Made by a program: the position numbers and the translations under genes. From Pyricularia pennisetigena (lineage: Eukaryota > Ascomycota > Sordariomycetes > Magnaporthales > Pyriculariaceae), in contig NC_043742.1 in the NCBI RefSeq assembly GCF_004337985.1, forward strand, positions 496,001-560,000: a stretch of DNA of 64,000 nucleotides. The letters run 5' to 3'. Positions 11,567 to 24,646 of this stretch are shown piece by piece; within the stretch, counting starts at the first letter, position 1; each line of letters starts with the position of its first letter. The notes beneath the pieces are model-generated. The model saw nothing but the letters and a program-made list of their open reading frames with translations, was not told the DNA's origin and searched no databases.

Positions 11567-12099
11567 GGTCCGTTATAAAATCGATGGAAATTTGTCTACA
11601 AAACCTATCCGGTAATGGTAGGGGTTATAACAGCTTTTATTTGCGTCGTTTCGATGGGTTTATCCTGCGGTATATATCGTAATTGCGTACGAATCGTCGG
11701 ATATATTCGGCCATCCCATTCCAATGGTAGTTTCGGGCCAGGATCGTAAATATATTATCCTTACCGCAATAACCAATTATTGGGGATTCGTGGGTCCGTT
11801 GCAAAATTGCCGTAATAAAGGGTTCCCAATTGGGTAACTAAAAACGGTTTTTATATAATAGCGTACCGGAAACGTTTATTAAATAATCCGTTATTTGTAC
11901 TGTCGTTTCGGCCTCGGGTGGGAATCGTTTTATATCCTGTTAAATTACGTTACATTTATAGGCGTATACCGGGTTTTTTTCCATTATTTTGTTCGAAAAT
12001 CCTATTATATAAAATTGCTGAAAAATAAATATTTTTTCCGGGACCGCCGGTAATATATTTTGTAATAATAATTAAAAAATACCGACTATGGTTATATTG

Positions 12100-13640
12100 G
12101 GTATTAAGCGTAATATTATCGTTTTCCTTTTTTCGTTAATTTCGTCCTGCTCCCGTTTCGATAACGCGTCGGGGATTATCGCGTATTTCCCTAATCGGTA
12201 TTTTAAAATATAATTAAATTTGGAGAGGATTTAACCCACCGTATTTACCGTTCCGATACCACCCTCGGTTTCGTAAAATATTCGAACGTTTTATAATTTT
12301 TAAAAATAGTGAAAAAAAACGGATATTACGTAATTCCGCCTCCTATATTTGTAAATAATGGACGACCGCGAACAACTCCTTATCGTGGATAATATAATTG
12401 CGTTGGGCCGTCGTTAATTTCGCGGAATGGAATATTACCGGTTTTTATAACCCGTTTTTCCTTTTTTATATTAATACCCCCCCGATAATTGCGCCGGAGC
12501 AATCCGTTTTTATTTTCGCTTCCGTTTCGTCGCTCCATTGGGCCAATACCGGCGCCTATAAAAACGTTTATTTAAATATTTCAAAGGTAACGTCCTTTTT
12601 TCATATCCATTTAAACGGTATTCCTTTTTAATAAACCGAAATAAAAGCGCCGTTAAACCCGAATACCCATTTATAAAATCCCGGTAAAAATTTGCGAATT
12701 CTAGGAAACCGCGCAATTTTTATAATTTCGTCGGGGTTTCCTATTCCCGGATTGTGCGTAATTTTTCCGGATCGGCCTTCACGTTTATATTGGCGTATAT
12801 AATAAACCCAAAATATTTAACGGAAATAATTACGAACGCGTATCTATCGAAATCCAAACTTAAACCCGCCTTTTTTAATTTTCCCAAAATATGGGTAATT
12901 TTCCGCTAATAATCCGTTTTGAAACCGGACGTATAAATTAAAATATCGTCCAAATATATTAATATATAATCGTCCAATATATTCCCGAAAACGCCGTTAA
13001 TATATCGTTGGAACGTGGCCGGGGCGCCCGCTAATCCGAATAAATACATTGACCATTTGAATAATCCGAATTTTGTGCGAAAAATAATAAAATGTTTATC
13101 CTTTTCGGCCACGCGTAATTTATAAAAAATTGCGCGTACCTTTACTTTAATAAACCATTTTATTCCGGATAAAAAACGGAATATTTTCTTAATGAATGGT
13201 AAAAAATACCGGTCCCATGTTATAATAACGTTTAATACTTTATAATTAACGTATAAACGCCATCCTCCAAAAGTTTTTCGAATAATTAGGACCGGGGTTG
13301 CGGTTAACGACGCGCTTATTCGGATCCATTTTTTATCCATTATATCGATTATTTATCGCCGTAATTCTAGCAATTGATCGCGCGGTATATGGTATAACGG
13401 CCCTATAATAATAGCGGGGATTTACCGTCGTTGTCTTTTTAAATCCGGATATAATAATCCAATTCGCTTTTATACGGGGGTAAAACCGAACTTTTACCGT
13501 CGTTAAATAGGTTTTCGAAACTTTTTAATTTTACGGGTAAAATCGCCGGGGGTTTTGCGTCGCTTTTATTTACCGCCGACAGAGTTAAAACCCGGGTTAT
13601 ATTTCGTAACAAAATTAAGGCGAATTCCATTTATTCGTTC
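12100..13640 (-). pseudogene. gypsy reverse transcriptase/RNase H relic
   Basis: Minus-strand frame 13340-12906 covers RT fingers and palm: WRLYVNYKVLN, the GLFKWSMYLFGLAGAPATFQ stretch and the catalytic YLDDILIYT. The frame at 13630-13439 is the RT N-terminal part (LPPYKSELDYYIRI, from an LPxxRxxDHxI motif). The frame at 12716-12510 (FLEFANFYRDFINGYS) is the thumb and connection. RNase H follows at about 12540-12330 (GAIIGGVLIQ and a HDKEL-like segment). These are fragments of one polyprotein separated by stops. Confidence 0.85.
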
Positions 13641-14289
13641 GTATTCTTTTTGCTTTTCGGGCCGCGGTTAGGAATATATTACCCATAACCACCGTAAATC
13701 TCCTGCTTTTCAAACGCAGGAACAGCTTTTACACGAATAACCCTTTAACGGACCTTATTTTCAACCCTCCCTAATTTGGGCTAAACACCAGTTTTCGGTG
13801 GGTTATCCAAAAAAGTCCCAAAAACAGGTCTTGCGTTAATTCGGGTTATATAAAAAAATATCGGCGCGGACCAACCGTCGATATTTACGTCGTAATTACC
13901 CATTTCCCGTATATTAATTCGTATTCGTCCCGTTACCGTGCCCAACCGGCGGGCTTATAATAAAAAGATTTATATTATTCCTAATCTTTCGGTACCAATT
14001 CTGTTTATTACGGGGTTATATTCGTATTTTAAATCCATTTATATAATATCAAATTTTGTTCAACTGGTTGAAACCGGATAAGGAATAATCGCCTATATAT
14101 TATGATTTATATTCTTTTCACTGTTTTTTCCGATCTATACTTGCTAACGTATGGTAAAATAATCGGGGCCGGTCGCGTCGGTTTTCCTTTAAATTAAGAT
14201 TGCGGCCCAAAGTCAGATTTTCCCTTTTTGGGGTCGTTCGACGTTAGGCGTATAACCGGCGCAAATTGGTAAATCTAAACGTAGCAAAA

Positions 14290-15045
14290 AATAGATCCGT
14301 AACGGAGGTAAATTTTCATTTCGCGGCGTCGTTGAAATTTTTAAACGGATACCTATAAAACCCGGTTTTTTCTTTATCCATTCGGCGCTTTTTTCGTTTT
14401 TTACCAGCGTTGTAACGGCCGTGGCTACTCTCCATCGCTAATACGCCTATTGTTATCATATTTTCAGAGCCCGTTTGTAAAAAACCTATAAAAGGGGCGT
14501 TCCGTTTTTGGCCGAAACGTTTATTTAAATCGATAATTTCCAGGTTTTGGGCAGTATAGCGGTATATGGCGATTAATTCGTGGTAATAATTGGAAGCGAT
14601 ACCTTTTCCTACCGACGCTTTTTTATCCAATTAACGACCCGGAAACGCAAATCATCACCTCGTATTTCGTCCGATTATCGAGGCCCCCCGCCGCCGTAAA
14701 AAGGCACTCGAATTTGGTAAAAAAATGTGCGAATAATTCGCCGTATCGTATACGAAATACTTTAAATTCGGCGAAGATTTGGGCCTTTTTATATAAATTG
14801 TCGCACGTGCGCCTTAAATACTCGATAAAATTTCAATGGTTATATTTTCTTCCCGTACCCTTTATTCCGTAAAAAAACGGATTATATTTTATATTATTAT
14901 GGTAAAATTGGATTATATATATTCGAATTAATCGCGCGTGTTTCCAAATTAATTCCGCGTCGCGTATTACCTTATACGAAACAATCTGTTTCCAAATTAT
15001 ATATGTAACCGGTGCGCCGTCGTATAATAAGGGGTTATGCAAAAG
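14290..15045 (-). pseudogene. gypsy gag-region relic
   Basis: Minus-strand open pieces (15042-14833 and 14630-14316) sit where gag is expected, upstream of RT. The first has a W-rich helical stretch (YIIWKQIVSYKVIRDAELIW), the second is basic near its end. No clear CCHC knuckle survives. The assignment rests mainly on position. Confidence 0.45.
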
Positions 15046-15194
15046 AATTTCAAAACGTTATTTTTACGCGATCGCGTTTGCGTTCGAGGATTGCAATTGC
15101 ATTTAAACGATGCGTTTTTCCAATATTGCAATATCCGCGACTAGGTTTCGGTAAAATTCGTGGGTTTTCTTTGCCGGGCCCGGTTTTGGGTTAG

Positions 15195-15535
15195 TTATTA
15201 TCATATTTAAATTAAGCGTTAATAAATATTATAGGATAAACCAACGGTTTTGGGACCGTTAAATATTTTTATTAATGTTATTATGAACGTTAAGGGGAAA
15301 AGGAAGGGAAGGTGTGTGTCCGGGTCGTGGGAATATTTTTCCCTTTTATATATTATCCCTAACCCGCTCCTGTATTATATTACGTGATACGTGCTTTACG
15401 CACGAATCCATAACAATATGCACGAATAGAGAGAGCGGGGCGGAGGATCCGACCCGGCGGAACGGGATAACTAATCGCGGTGCACGGACCGCACGCAAAG
15501 TTTGTAACTAGCGGTGCAATAAGATTGTATTATCG
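15195..15535. repeat. possible 5' LTR remnant of inverted gypsy element
   Basis: A GC-richer, less mutated island at the right end of the inverted gypsy element, roughly where its 5' LTR should be. The ends TGTGTGTCCGG (15312) and GGACCGCACGCA (near 15496) are loosely inverted. There is no second copy in the window to prove the boundaries. Confidence 0.3.
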
Positions 15536-16327
15536 CCAAACTTAGATAAAAGTTTATACGGAATATATCCGAATATAGAAAAATATATTATGATGACCAC
15601 TTATATTAAATTTTACAACGATGCATTAGTAGAACCACAGTTTTACGAACGCTGATTAGGAAATAGAAGTACGGTAACTAGCCGTACGCAACGTACAGAT
15701 TGGTAACCTGAAAAAATCAATCGCGCGCACGAAGGCCCATCCCATTGGATATTTAAACGCTTAAATCCGGTTTATGCTATTGTTTGAAAATTTAAATTGG
15801 ATGCTTTCCCATTGAAAAAACCAAAACTTTAAAAATTGGATTTAATTCATATGTTTATACTCAAGAATTAAAATACACGTTATCGTACGACGATTGTCTA
15901 ATTTCCATCCTAACGAGGAATGACCGCAAAAATGGTAATAATGAATAATAAATTAGATACGCGCGACGAGGACAACCAACAATTTAAGGAGCAACAGCTA
16001 CCTATAACGGGGCTTTTACGCACATTTGCCTGAATTAAAATAATCAAAGCGCACAGTATTAATAATATATAGTGGGTAAAATATATCGAACCGCACGAAT
16101 GGGCATTAATACCGCCCGACTTTCAATAATTATTGGACCTTAAAATGGCCCGATAAATCTTATGTAGAGTTATTACAAACCTTTGGTTAGCAAACGCAAA
16201 ACCCAGCGTGCGGTAAGATATAATGTAAATGACAATTGCGCGACCAATATTAGAAAAGGTTTGGATATTGGACAAATTACCAACTCGACTAAATAACGCG
16301 CGAAATCCGTAAGACGTACGTCAATTT

Positions 16328-18185
16328 TAGTCTCAGTGCTCAGACTAGACCCCCCTGCTCCGCAGTGGGGACCGAGCGCTCCATACACCTTTTAGCCACA
16401 TGGTTTTTCGACCAATTACATTGGCCGAAAAGATCGCGCTCGTTCTAGTTTGAGGACATTAGGTCGCATTTCGCCGTTCATGGCGGTACCACCAACGATA
16501 ATTTGTCGCATTTCGCCGTTTATAACGTTGTTATTAATAATATACCTGATATTGCGATATCGCTGATAATTATTTTATTAATATTAGGATAATTTGTAGT
16601 ATTTTACCGTTTATAGCGGGTATATATAATATATTCGCATTATAATAGCAAAAAGAAATGGTGTAACTATAATATATAATTAAATATTTGAATAAAAAAA
16701 CAAATAAAAACTATAAAAATATATAGTAAATTGCGTTAAATTAATTGGAGTTTATTAGTCATTTAAAGGCCGGCCGCGTCTTAATAGCTACTGTATATGG
16801 AAAGATATTAAAATATTAAATAAAATCTGTAATTCTTCATTATATTTAATTTTTATTTTAAATAATGGTATATAATAGTAACTTAAACTGAAATTACAGT
16901 TTTTAAAGCTTAGTGAAGCTAACACTGCAAAATGCATACAATTATCGATTAAAATAAAAGTTTTATTAATATTTTTATATAAATTAACAATTTGTTAAAA
17001 AATTAAATAATTTACGCAAATATTAGTAGAATGAAAATATCCTTGATTGATACATTTTTTTATAAGTTTGTTAATAAATTTTATAAAAGTCTTTTTTTTA
17101 TTAATTTTATTCAATTAAATAAAGCAAAGAATATAAAAATAATACAAATCTAGCATTTCTAATTTTAAAAAAATAAAAAGGGCCGGTATTGTAAATTGAG
17201 TTTTACGTTAACGTTTATTTATAAATATAATCCACTTTTACAAATTTTGGTTTTATTAATGTTGAAATTGGTAAAAATGTAAAAGCATTTCGATGGTAAA
17301 ATATATATAAAATTGGATACACTTTACCTATCCGCATATTTAACGGTTAAAATAATTAAATAAACGTACAAAAGTGTAGTATTATTATAAATATATATAT
17401 GCCACCCCCCACGTGCAAAAATCACAAAATTTGGCCGCAAAACAAAAATAATATAAAATTAATTAAATAAAGCAAAAGAATTTATAAAATACACATTTAG
17501 CATTTTCTTTTATTAAACACTTTTTAAAACCGATATTATAGGCAGGATTGGATTTGGACGTTTTTTTATACACGTCATCGGACTTTTGAAGTTTTGGTTT
17601 TATTATCGTTAAAATTGGTAAAAATATAAACGAGTTTCGATTGTAAATTATATATAAAAAAGTATATATTTTGCCTATCCCACTATTTAACTGCTTATAT
17701 AATCTAATATATGCACCAAAGTTTAGTATAACGATATATAAATATATACGACCTTCCACGTGCAAAAATTATAAAATTTGGTCAAAAATTAAAAATAATA
17801 TTAAAAGAAATCGAAAATCGAAAAAAAAATCGAAAAAACAATACCGCCATAAACGGATTAAGGGCAGGTGGTATCGAATTCGGCCATTATAGCAAATAAT
17901 AAAATAAATCGAATTGCTGCTAATAACGGTATTAAACGTTATTTTTAACGATATGTTATTTTTTCAATATTATGCGTGGTTATGGAATAATAAAGGAGTT
18001 TCGGTTAAAAAAAGGCCAAAAATACCGCCATGAACGGCGAAAATCGACAAGTTGTCCTCAGACCTGAACCAGAGCGTTCTTTGGATGGACCCACAGGTAC
18101 ATTGCAAAGCCGCAATTGAGCCACGAAGTGGAGCGAAGTGGATCAATTGTGGAGCTCTGGGCTTCAGGGCTGAGCCCTGAGACTA
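16328..18185 (+). mobile_element. Mutator-like non-autonomous element A, complete
   Basis: The terminal inverted repeat is TAGTCTCAGTGCTCAG at the left and CTGAGCCCTGAGACTA at the right. It is flanked by CGTCAATTT on both sides (16319-16327 and 18186-18194), a perfect 9-bp duplication typical of the Mutator superfamily. About 150 bp inside each end lies an inverted copy of TTTCGCCGTTCATGGCGGTA. The 1858-bp body is AT-rich, has no transposase-like frame and contains a CACGTGCAAAAAT motif twice. It interrupts the copia-type relic. Confidence 0.85.
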
Positions 18186-19689
18186 CGTCAATTTGCTAAT
18201 AAAAATGTGCGGACTTATCCCAGGAAAAACGATTAACGATAAATTTGAACAATCTTTTAGGCATAAAAACATTTAATCAAAAAAGCAAGTTAATGGAAGA
18301 TAAGTAGAGGAAGGCCAGTGTACGACGACGAAATTTATTGTTTAATAAACCGTATATTAACTCATTAAATAGATCGAATACGGAAACCATATTGTAGAGC
18401 TAATACGTGCGAGAGATACGCTAAATTTTACCCCAAATATGGTAGGCGCGCACGACCCAGGAAAGGGTACCTTGATAATACCGGAAAACAAATTAACGTA
18501 CGAGGTTTATATTTACTTATATTTTTTCACCATAAAAGGAACAGCGAAAACCAGCGTGTAATAAATTAATTGCCAGGAATCCCCAAATACGAATCACCAC
18601 CCATACGACCAATACCAAACGAGGCTAGAAACCCTATTATAGTAAACCGTTTCATTAAATTATGAAAAATAGCGGACAATTAGGTATTTACCCCGTACGG
18701 TATATTCCTGGATAGGATTAAGATTTTCGTATAAATGTACGATAAAAAAAGGATTATAGTGAATTAATGTTACGCCATTTTGCCTAAAGTTTTAATAAAC
18801 CGCGCGCGCGATTACTGGACCAGTCTTTCCCGATTAGGTATACAATTGGCCGATATATATAATATATTGGATAGGCATTTTAACACCAAACCAAACACGT
18901 ATAATATTATATAAACTAGAGAGTTACCACGTTCGCACGTATAAAGCAGGAAAACGTAAATAAAGGTAATTAAGAAGTGTTGGGATTATTACTGGATAAA
19001 TTCAGGTTCATATAGCGAATACTAGGTGACGAATACCAACAAAAACGCCAGTTGCACATTGCAATCGTGCCAATATATTAAGGAGTACCGGAATTCGGAA
19101 ACGTATTAATAATATAGAAAAAAACCTGCGATTTACTATTTTCTAACCTGCATACGTTATTCCAACTGGTATAAAACCGCCGGTAAAAAAATACCTGTTA
19201 GTTAAGGGCCGTACGACGCCAGATTTATAAATAGGCGATTTTACCGCAACAAGCAAAAACCAAAAAGGCGCGCCTACGCACCGTAAAATAGATAAGGCAG
19301 ATCTTTAAGGAATACGCCAAATTACCAAACCCAAAAGTTAGCTTCCTTACGATGGGGAATTTAGATAAATACCAGGATAAAAATATAAATATATATTTCG
19401 TGTGCAAAAAATGAAATTGTCGATTTTGGAAATATACTAAAAAAGAAAGGGAAAACATATGCCAAAAATACCATTAAACATTCCATATATTAGGTAGAAA
19501 ACACGGGGATTTTAACTAATTTTTAACTAATAGGGAGATAAGCAAACAATAACCGCACGACGATATAAAGAGGGCTAATAATAAAAACGAAAACAAGAAT
19601 AACAAATACCGTTTCGTACAATTCCTGCAAACCCAGGCGTATATTTATCGCGCGACGGGCGAAACGTATACATAGCGAAGCCAATACAG

Positions 19690-20940
19690 CACACAAACCA
19701 GTTTATGTTACACAACCAATGTAGCACAGTATATATAAGTGAATTATGGGATGTAGGAACCGCACGTAAATTTATCACCGGAAATGCCAGGTATTAGTAT
19801 ATTCAAAAAAAAAACCTGTACACACGTATTAACTGGATACTAAAATTAATAAAAATGCCATTTGGAGCAGGTGAAATCGTGTAAACCGTTGGAGTTATAA
19901 CGATTGAAAACGTGTAAGGAACAATAACCTATTATATTTTGGATTTACAAGCCCATTCCCCAGCCTGTTTATATAATACGAATAAATTTGAAATCCATTG
20001 TAATAACGTCGATAACGTTATTATGCGCAATAACAATACCAAAATACCAGCGGTAAGAAAATAAAGATACCCATTTTTCAAAACTAGTTGTACGGAGGCG
20101 ACATCCTTTGTTACAAAATAAAAATTCCGAAAATTATATAAAAGATTTGGCCACCTTCGTACGTAAAAATTATAGAAACTGCTAAAAAGGGTAGGCCACC
20201 AAAACGTGCGACAGGAAATCCTGGAAAGAATCACTAAGATATGCCATTAATACCAAATACACGACCCAGCACCCCAATAATTTTAGTTTTTCATCAAAAA
20301 CGAATACGCGTTTAACTATAAAATTGAAATTAACGTATTATAATCGGATAGAAAATTAATATAATACGTTATAAATATTGCGACTGGATTCCAAATTACC
20401 ATTTTTTTCAAGGATATATCCGCGGAATCGATTTGGCACGCACTATATAAAATTAGGAATTATATTTATTTAAACCCACCGAATATTATTACGCAAGACC
20501 CAGGGAAGAACTTCGCGTCGGAGGAGTTTGATAATAACGCAAAAATAATGGGAATTGCGTGTAAAAAGATGCGTATAAAGGCATATTGGGTATTAGGGAA
20601 AATAAAGCGCGTACACGTCCCGTTAAAACGTGCGTACGATATCTTTCCCAGGATTCAGAAGGTAATGCGGGTAAAAAGACCATCTTGCAAATGACAGTTG
20701 AAGTTTTAAGCAATATAATCGGGCCGGACGGACTAATCCCAATATTGCTATTTTTTGTGCGTACCCCAGGATTAACGAAGATTTAGCATTATCGGCAATT
20801 ATTGCACAGCGTACGATAACGCTGGCAAAGGCAAAAAAGGCGTTGGTGAAAAATAGAGCTAAAAATTGCCATGAATCGCACATTGAACATAAAAAACGGA
20901 CCGCGCGTATAAAGTATATTTGCATTTTTTACCGCGCCCT
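19690..20940 (+). pseudogene. copia-type protease and integrase relic
   Basis: ELWDVGTARKFITG (near 19745) resembles the retropepsin DTGAA signature, followed by MPFGAGE and a TVGVITIEN stretch. Integrase follows: LYKRFGHLRT and LLKRVGHQNV (H-H part of the zinc finger, near 20135-20190), ITKICHQYQIHDP-like sequence (C-C part, with a stop), EINVL (first catalytic D region), and ITQDPGKNFASEEFDNNAK near 20490, which holds the second D. GKIKRVHVPLKRAYDI near 20595 corresponds to the E-containing GKVERxHxxLRRAY block, with the E changed to K. Inactive. Confidence 0.7.
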
Positions 20941-21400
20941 AATATTATTTTCGCGTATTTGTTATCTGGCTTTCACTATGTAATAAACCTAGCAAATGAA
21001 GCATTCGCTTTAGGATAATGTTATTTTCTCTAGTATATGGGTATGGTACGCCAAATAATGGTTATTTCAATTACAAATGGGTTTGCACATGCGTATAGGG
21101 TTTAATTACTGTAAAGGAAAGTTGTGTGTCGTTAACATCTGCACGACTCCTCCGTTTCTTTATGCATAATAAATAGAAAACGACCAACGCGTAACGAATT
21201 ACAGCTTACCAAAATGCCAGATGATACCAAAGGGTTAAAATCGCACAGGTTTGGCGTATAAGGATAAGGTAAACAGGTTTGGTTATATAAATCTATGATT
21301 GGTTAATGGGGGGCGGTTTTCCATTTAACCACATCTTTTTAATGTATAGCGTAGCCCTATTTTGGGCTTGTTTTCGCGAAGAGAAAATCTCGGGTGGCGT

Positions 21401-22289
21401 AAAATACCATTAACCAAAATGCTTTAAAAAATATATTTGCTTAAATATTCGGTAAAAAAACTGGAGAATAATACGAAATTAATTCCTAATTCAATTATAT
21501 TACCTTTTTTCTGCGCAATGCTGTTAGTATTTTAGGTTATGCTAGCTCAAAAACGCAAATAAACACACCAATATTAACACGAATACGCCCGAATTCCAGG
21601 TGACAATAAACCCACTGTTTCTATCCATAATACCCACAACTCTCTAGATTAATCCGCACTCAAAAACTTATGCACAAATTTCGGCGCGTCGGTTGAATAG
21701 TTCCCCAAAATTCCCGAATATAAATTATTGGTAGCACATCATTTGCATTAATATTACCCAGGAAGTGCTCCCTATTAGGCGTAAATAAAGGTTGTTTTAC
21801 ACTATTTTTGACATAAATTTACCACATGCACTTTTTGCATTATCTTATTAAGGACAATTAACAGGTATATTATTATTATCTTTTCTCATCGTAACGTGCT
21901 GCGGCGCACTAACTATACCAAATACAGTCCGCTTGGCTAGTCTGCAAATTTACTTGGCGTAAGCAACGTTTTTAACCGGGGAATAGTATGTTAAATCAAT
22001 GGGCGGCCATTTGTAACCCCATTTCGGGAACGCAAATCATGAAAGGACCAATATAGTATTGCGGAACGCAGGCCAATGGGACACTTTTAAGGTCTGTTTT
22101 ATTGAATACAAAGTATCGAACAAAGGAGTTCTATTCAGGTCTCTTAAGGTGGGCAGGACAAAAAACCCTCAATAAAGGTTTTGGTAAAACCAACACTGCG
22201 ATCGGGTAACAAACGACGCAAAAAAGATAAAAACTTTCTGCCAAAATAGTATACCTACAATTGGCTATTTTTCGATGCATAAACTATGT
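21401..22289. other. unassigned sequence between copia relic and element G
   Basis: Both strands have stops in all frames. I see no LTR ends, no inverted termini and no recognisable domain. Base composition is somewhat less AT-rich than the adjacent element, so it may be a host or foreign remnant. Confidence 0.3.
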
Positions 22290-23635
22290 TAACCACTTGT
22301 AAATTGTTTTCAATAATAATATATAATATTGGTTTAAAACCAAGTATTGATAGTTATAATTGAGCGCATGTCAAACTACGAAGTGCATGCAATTATCGTT
22401 TAAAACAAAGCTTTTATTAATACTTTTATATTATTTACTAATTTGTCGAAAACCTGAATAACTTACGGAAATAACTTTAAGATAAAAAGAAAATTCAATA
22501 TTCCCATTTTGTTATCAGTTTATATAAAACCGTCAATCAACTTCATTTTTATAAGTTTCATTTAATTGAATAAAGCAAAAAATAGGAAAATAGCACCAAT
22601 TTAGCATTTCGTTTTATAAAAAAATAATATAGACGGGTATCACAAATCAGATTTGACGCTGACGTTGTTTTATATATTTCATTCAACCCCCGCAATCTTG
22701 GTGTTATTCTTGTAAAAGTTCGTAAAAATATAGAAGCGTTTCGATTGTTAATTATATATAAAATGACATGGATCTTACCTATCCGCTTATTTCACGGCTT
22801 ATCTAGTTTAACATGTATACCAAATTGGACTATTATGCTAAACATATATATATATATATATATATGCCATCCCCCACGTGCAAAATGCATAAGATTTGGC
22901 CGCAAAATAAAATAAAATAAAATCAATTAAACAAAGCAAATCATTGATGAAAAATATATATTTAACATTTTGTTATATAAAAGACTTTTTAGAGCGAATA
23001 TTACGGATACGGTCTAACCTATACGTTTGTTTATACACGTATTCCAATCTCATTAGTTTTGGGCTTATTATCGTCAAAATTGGTAGAAAGATTAGCGAAT
23101 TTCGATTGTAAATTATATAAAAAAATTTGTTTACTTTACCTATCCGCGTATTTAACGGTTTATATGATCCGGGTTCCAAACAAAAATTTAATATAACGGA
23201 TACATATATATACGACCCTCCACGTGCAAAAATTATAAAATTTGGCTAAAAATCGAAAATCGAAAAACAAATCGAAAAAACAGTAGCGCCATGAGCGGAT
23301 TATCGCAGGTGGTATCCAATTCGACCGTTATAACCGATAAAAAAATAAATCAAATCGCTGCTAATAGCGGCATTGAACGCTGTTTTTAAGAATATTTTCT
23401 TTTTTCAATATTTTGCGTACTTATGGAATTATAAAGGAGTGTCGGTCGAAAAAAAGTCAAAAATACCGCCATAAACGGCGAAAATCGACAAATTGTCCTT
23501 AAGCCTAAACCAAAGCGTTCTTTGGATGGACCCACAGGTACATTGCAAAGCCGCAATTGAGCCACGAAATTGAGCGAAGCGAACGGAGTAGATTACATGT
23601 GGAGCTTTGGGCTTCAGGCATAAGCCCTAAGACTA
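22290..23635 (+). mobile_element. Mutator-like element G, left-truncated
   Basis: Matches element A from its middle (the ATGCAATTATCG...AAGCTTTTATTAATA region) to the right end, ...AGCCCTAAGACTA at 23635. The left third is missing. On the right it abuts ACAATTTGT, an internal sequence of element H, so G seems to have inserted into H. No coding capacity. Confidence 0.75.
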
Positions 23636-24078
23636 ACAATTTGTCGTATTTCGCCGTTAATAGCGGTACCACCGACGACAATTGGTCGCATTTCGCCGTT
23701 TATAGCGGGTATATATAATGATTCGCACTATAATGGCAAAAAGAAATGGTATAACTATAGTATGCAATTGAATATTCGAATAAGAAAATAAATAAAAAGT
23801 TATAACAATATAAACTAACCTGCGTTAGATTAATTGGAGCTTGATGAACTTTTTGATGATAGGCGCGTTTTTGTAGACAGTGTAGTGTATTTGGAAAGAT
23901 ATTTAAATATTTAGTAAAATTTGTAATTTTTCATTATATTTAATTATCATTGTAAATAGTGGTATATAGTATAAATTTGAAATGGCGTTGTAATATCTTT
24001 AGCCTAGCGGACCTAATACTGCAAAGTCTAGGCAATCATCGCTTAAAACAAAAGTTTTATTAATATTTTAATATTAAC
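23636..24078 (+). mobile_element. Mutator-like element H, left segment
   Basis: Begins inside the family's left subterminal zone (ACAATTTGTCGTATTTCGCC...GCGGTACCACC) and runs through the AT-rich body until TTAAC at 24074-24078, where the complete copia element is inserted. Its continuation is at 31788-32938. Confidence 0.8.
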
Positions 24079-24632
24079 TATTAATTATATGCGTTATTCA
24101 GCATGTAATAGATCCACTTTTATTTGTATATAAGCCACAATAGATACTGCCGAAATGGGGCTGTTGGGGCTGTCGGATTTTCTATTATATTTTGTGTGTT
24201 ACAGGAATTGCGATTTAAAATCAGCGAATGGGGTTTCACCCTATACCGGGTTTAATACCCACCCTGCACTTACGAGTCAGCTACCCTATACCGGGTTGAA
24301 ACTTTCACCAAATCAGCAAATCAATGCGAAACCAAAAATGGTTTGTATGGAAATAAGGGTGTTTTTTCAACAACGTATACAAAATAATTATTCGGAAAAT
24401 CGTGTGCGGCACCGGAACCCTTTGCGCGGTGCGGACCCCCATTTCGACATCGGGAAATATATAAGGGAGATAAAACAAAGTGTCCCCCATTAATAATTTC
24501 AATCTATTAATCCCAAAATTAGTGAATTTAATGTATATAAACCCTATAATTACAGGTTTTTACGACGCAATTAACACCACGCCGCACCTAGGCTAATGCC
24601 TAACCCCCTGTTAGCAACCCATATTATTAACA
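24079..24632 (+). repeat. 5' LTR of copia element (554 bp)
   Basis: Starts TATTAATTATATGCG, a G-to-A version of TGTTAATTATATGCG, and ends ATATTATTAACA. It aligns end to end with the 3' LTR at 31228-31782. The differences noticed are nearly all transitions. Confidence 0.9.
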
Positions 24633-24646
24633 GGTTATAAGCCCGG
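24633..24646 (+). other. primer binding site, internal initiator-tRNA type
   Basis: GGTTATAAGCCCGG directly follows the LTR. Allowing one G-to-A change (GGTTATGAGCCCGG), it is the complement of the anticodon stem-loop of an initiator tRNA-Met (CGGGCTCATAACC), not of a tRNA 3' end. Drosophila copia primes with the 5' half of initiator tRNA in the same way. The same site is at 43135-43148. Confidence 0.65.

Larger units (their letters stand above)
10640..11960 (-). pseudogene. gypsy integrase relic (interrupted)
   Basis: On the minus strand, 11572-11830 encodes a zinc-binding H2C2-like segment (HESPIIGYCGKDN, then MAEYIRRFVRNYDIYRR, whose cysteines are mutated) and then DFITDL. The frame resumes beyond the inserted element with DLPSNGTD and KFSKYIQLK, and further left NAIISDRG carries the second catalytic aspartate of the DDE core. 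The end of the core and any chromodomain are lost. Confidence 0.75.
10636..15535 (-). mobile_element. Ty3/gypsy element, inverted, 5' part retained
   Basis: The minus strand reads, from right to left, gag-like sequence (about 15045-14300), a poorly preserved protease zone, RT (about 13640-12640), RNase H (about 12540-12330) and integrase (about 11960-10640), the usual gypsy order. The 3' end of the element is missing at the junction with the plus-strand gypsy fragment near 10635. A 660-bp solo LTR-like element splits the integrase at 10907-11566. Frames are full of stops. It is a different, more diverged family member than the chromovirus at 52569. Confidence 0.8.
15560..21400 (+). mobile_element. 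Ty1/copia-type relic (gag-like, protease, integrase), split by element A
   Basis: Plus-strand degraded polyprotein. The left part (15560-16318) is presumably gag. After the inserted Mutator-like element it resumes at 18195. A retropepsin-like stretch lies near 19750-19950, then the zinc finger and DDE region of integrase at 20110-20780, and a post-integrase segment to about 20940. RT was not recognised, so the element is probably truncated. The right boundary near 21400 is uncertain. No LTR was found. Confidence 0.65.

Noticed and set aside
17463..17765. 100-residue minus-strand frame in element A (and similar frames at 32185-32517 and 40386-40592)
   Set aside because: The frames recur because the elements are repeats. 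They are not kept open in all copies and code no recognisable domain.
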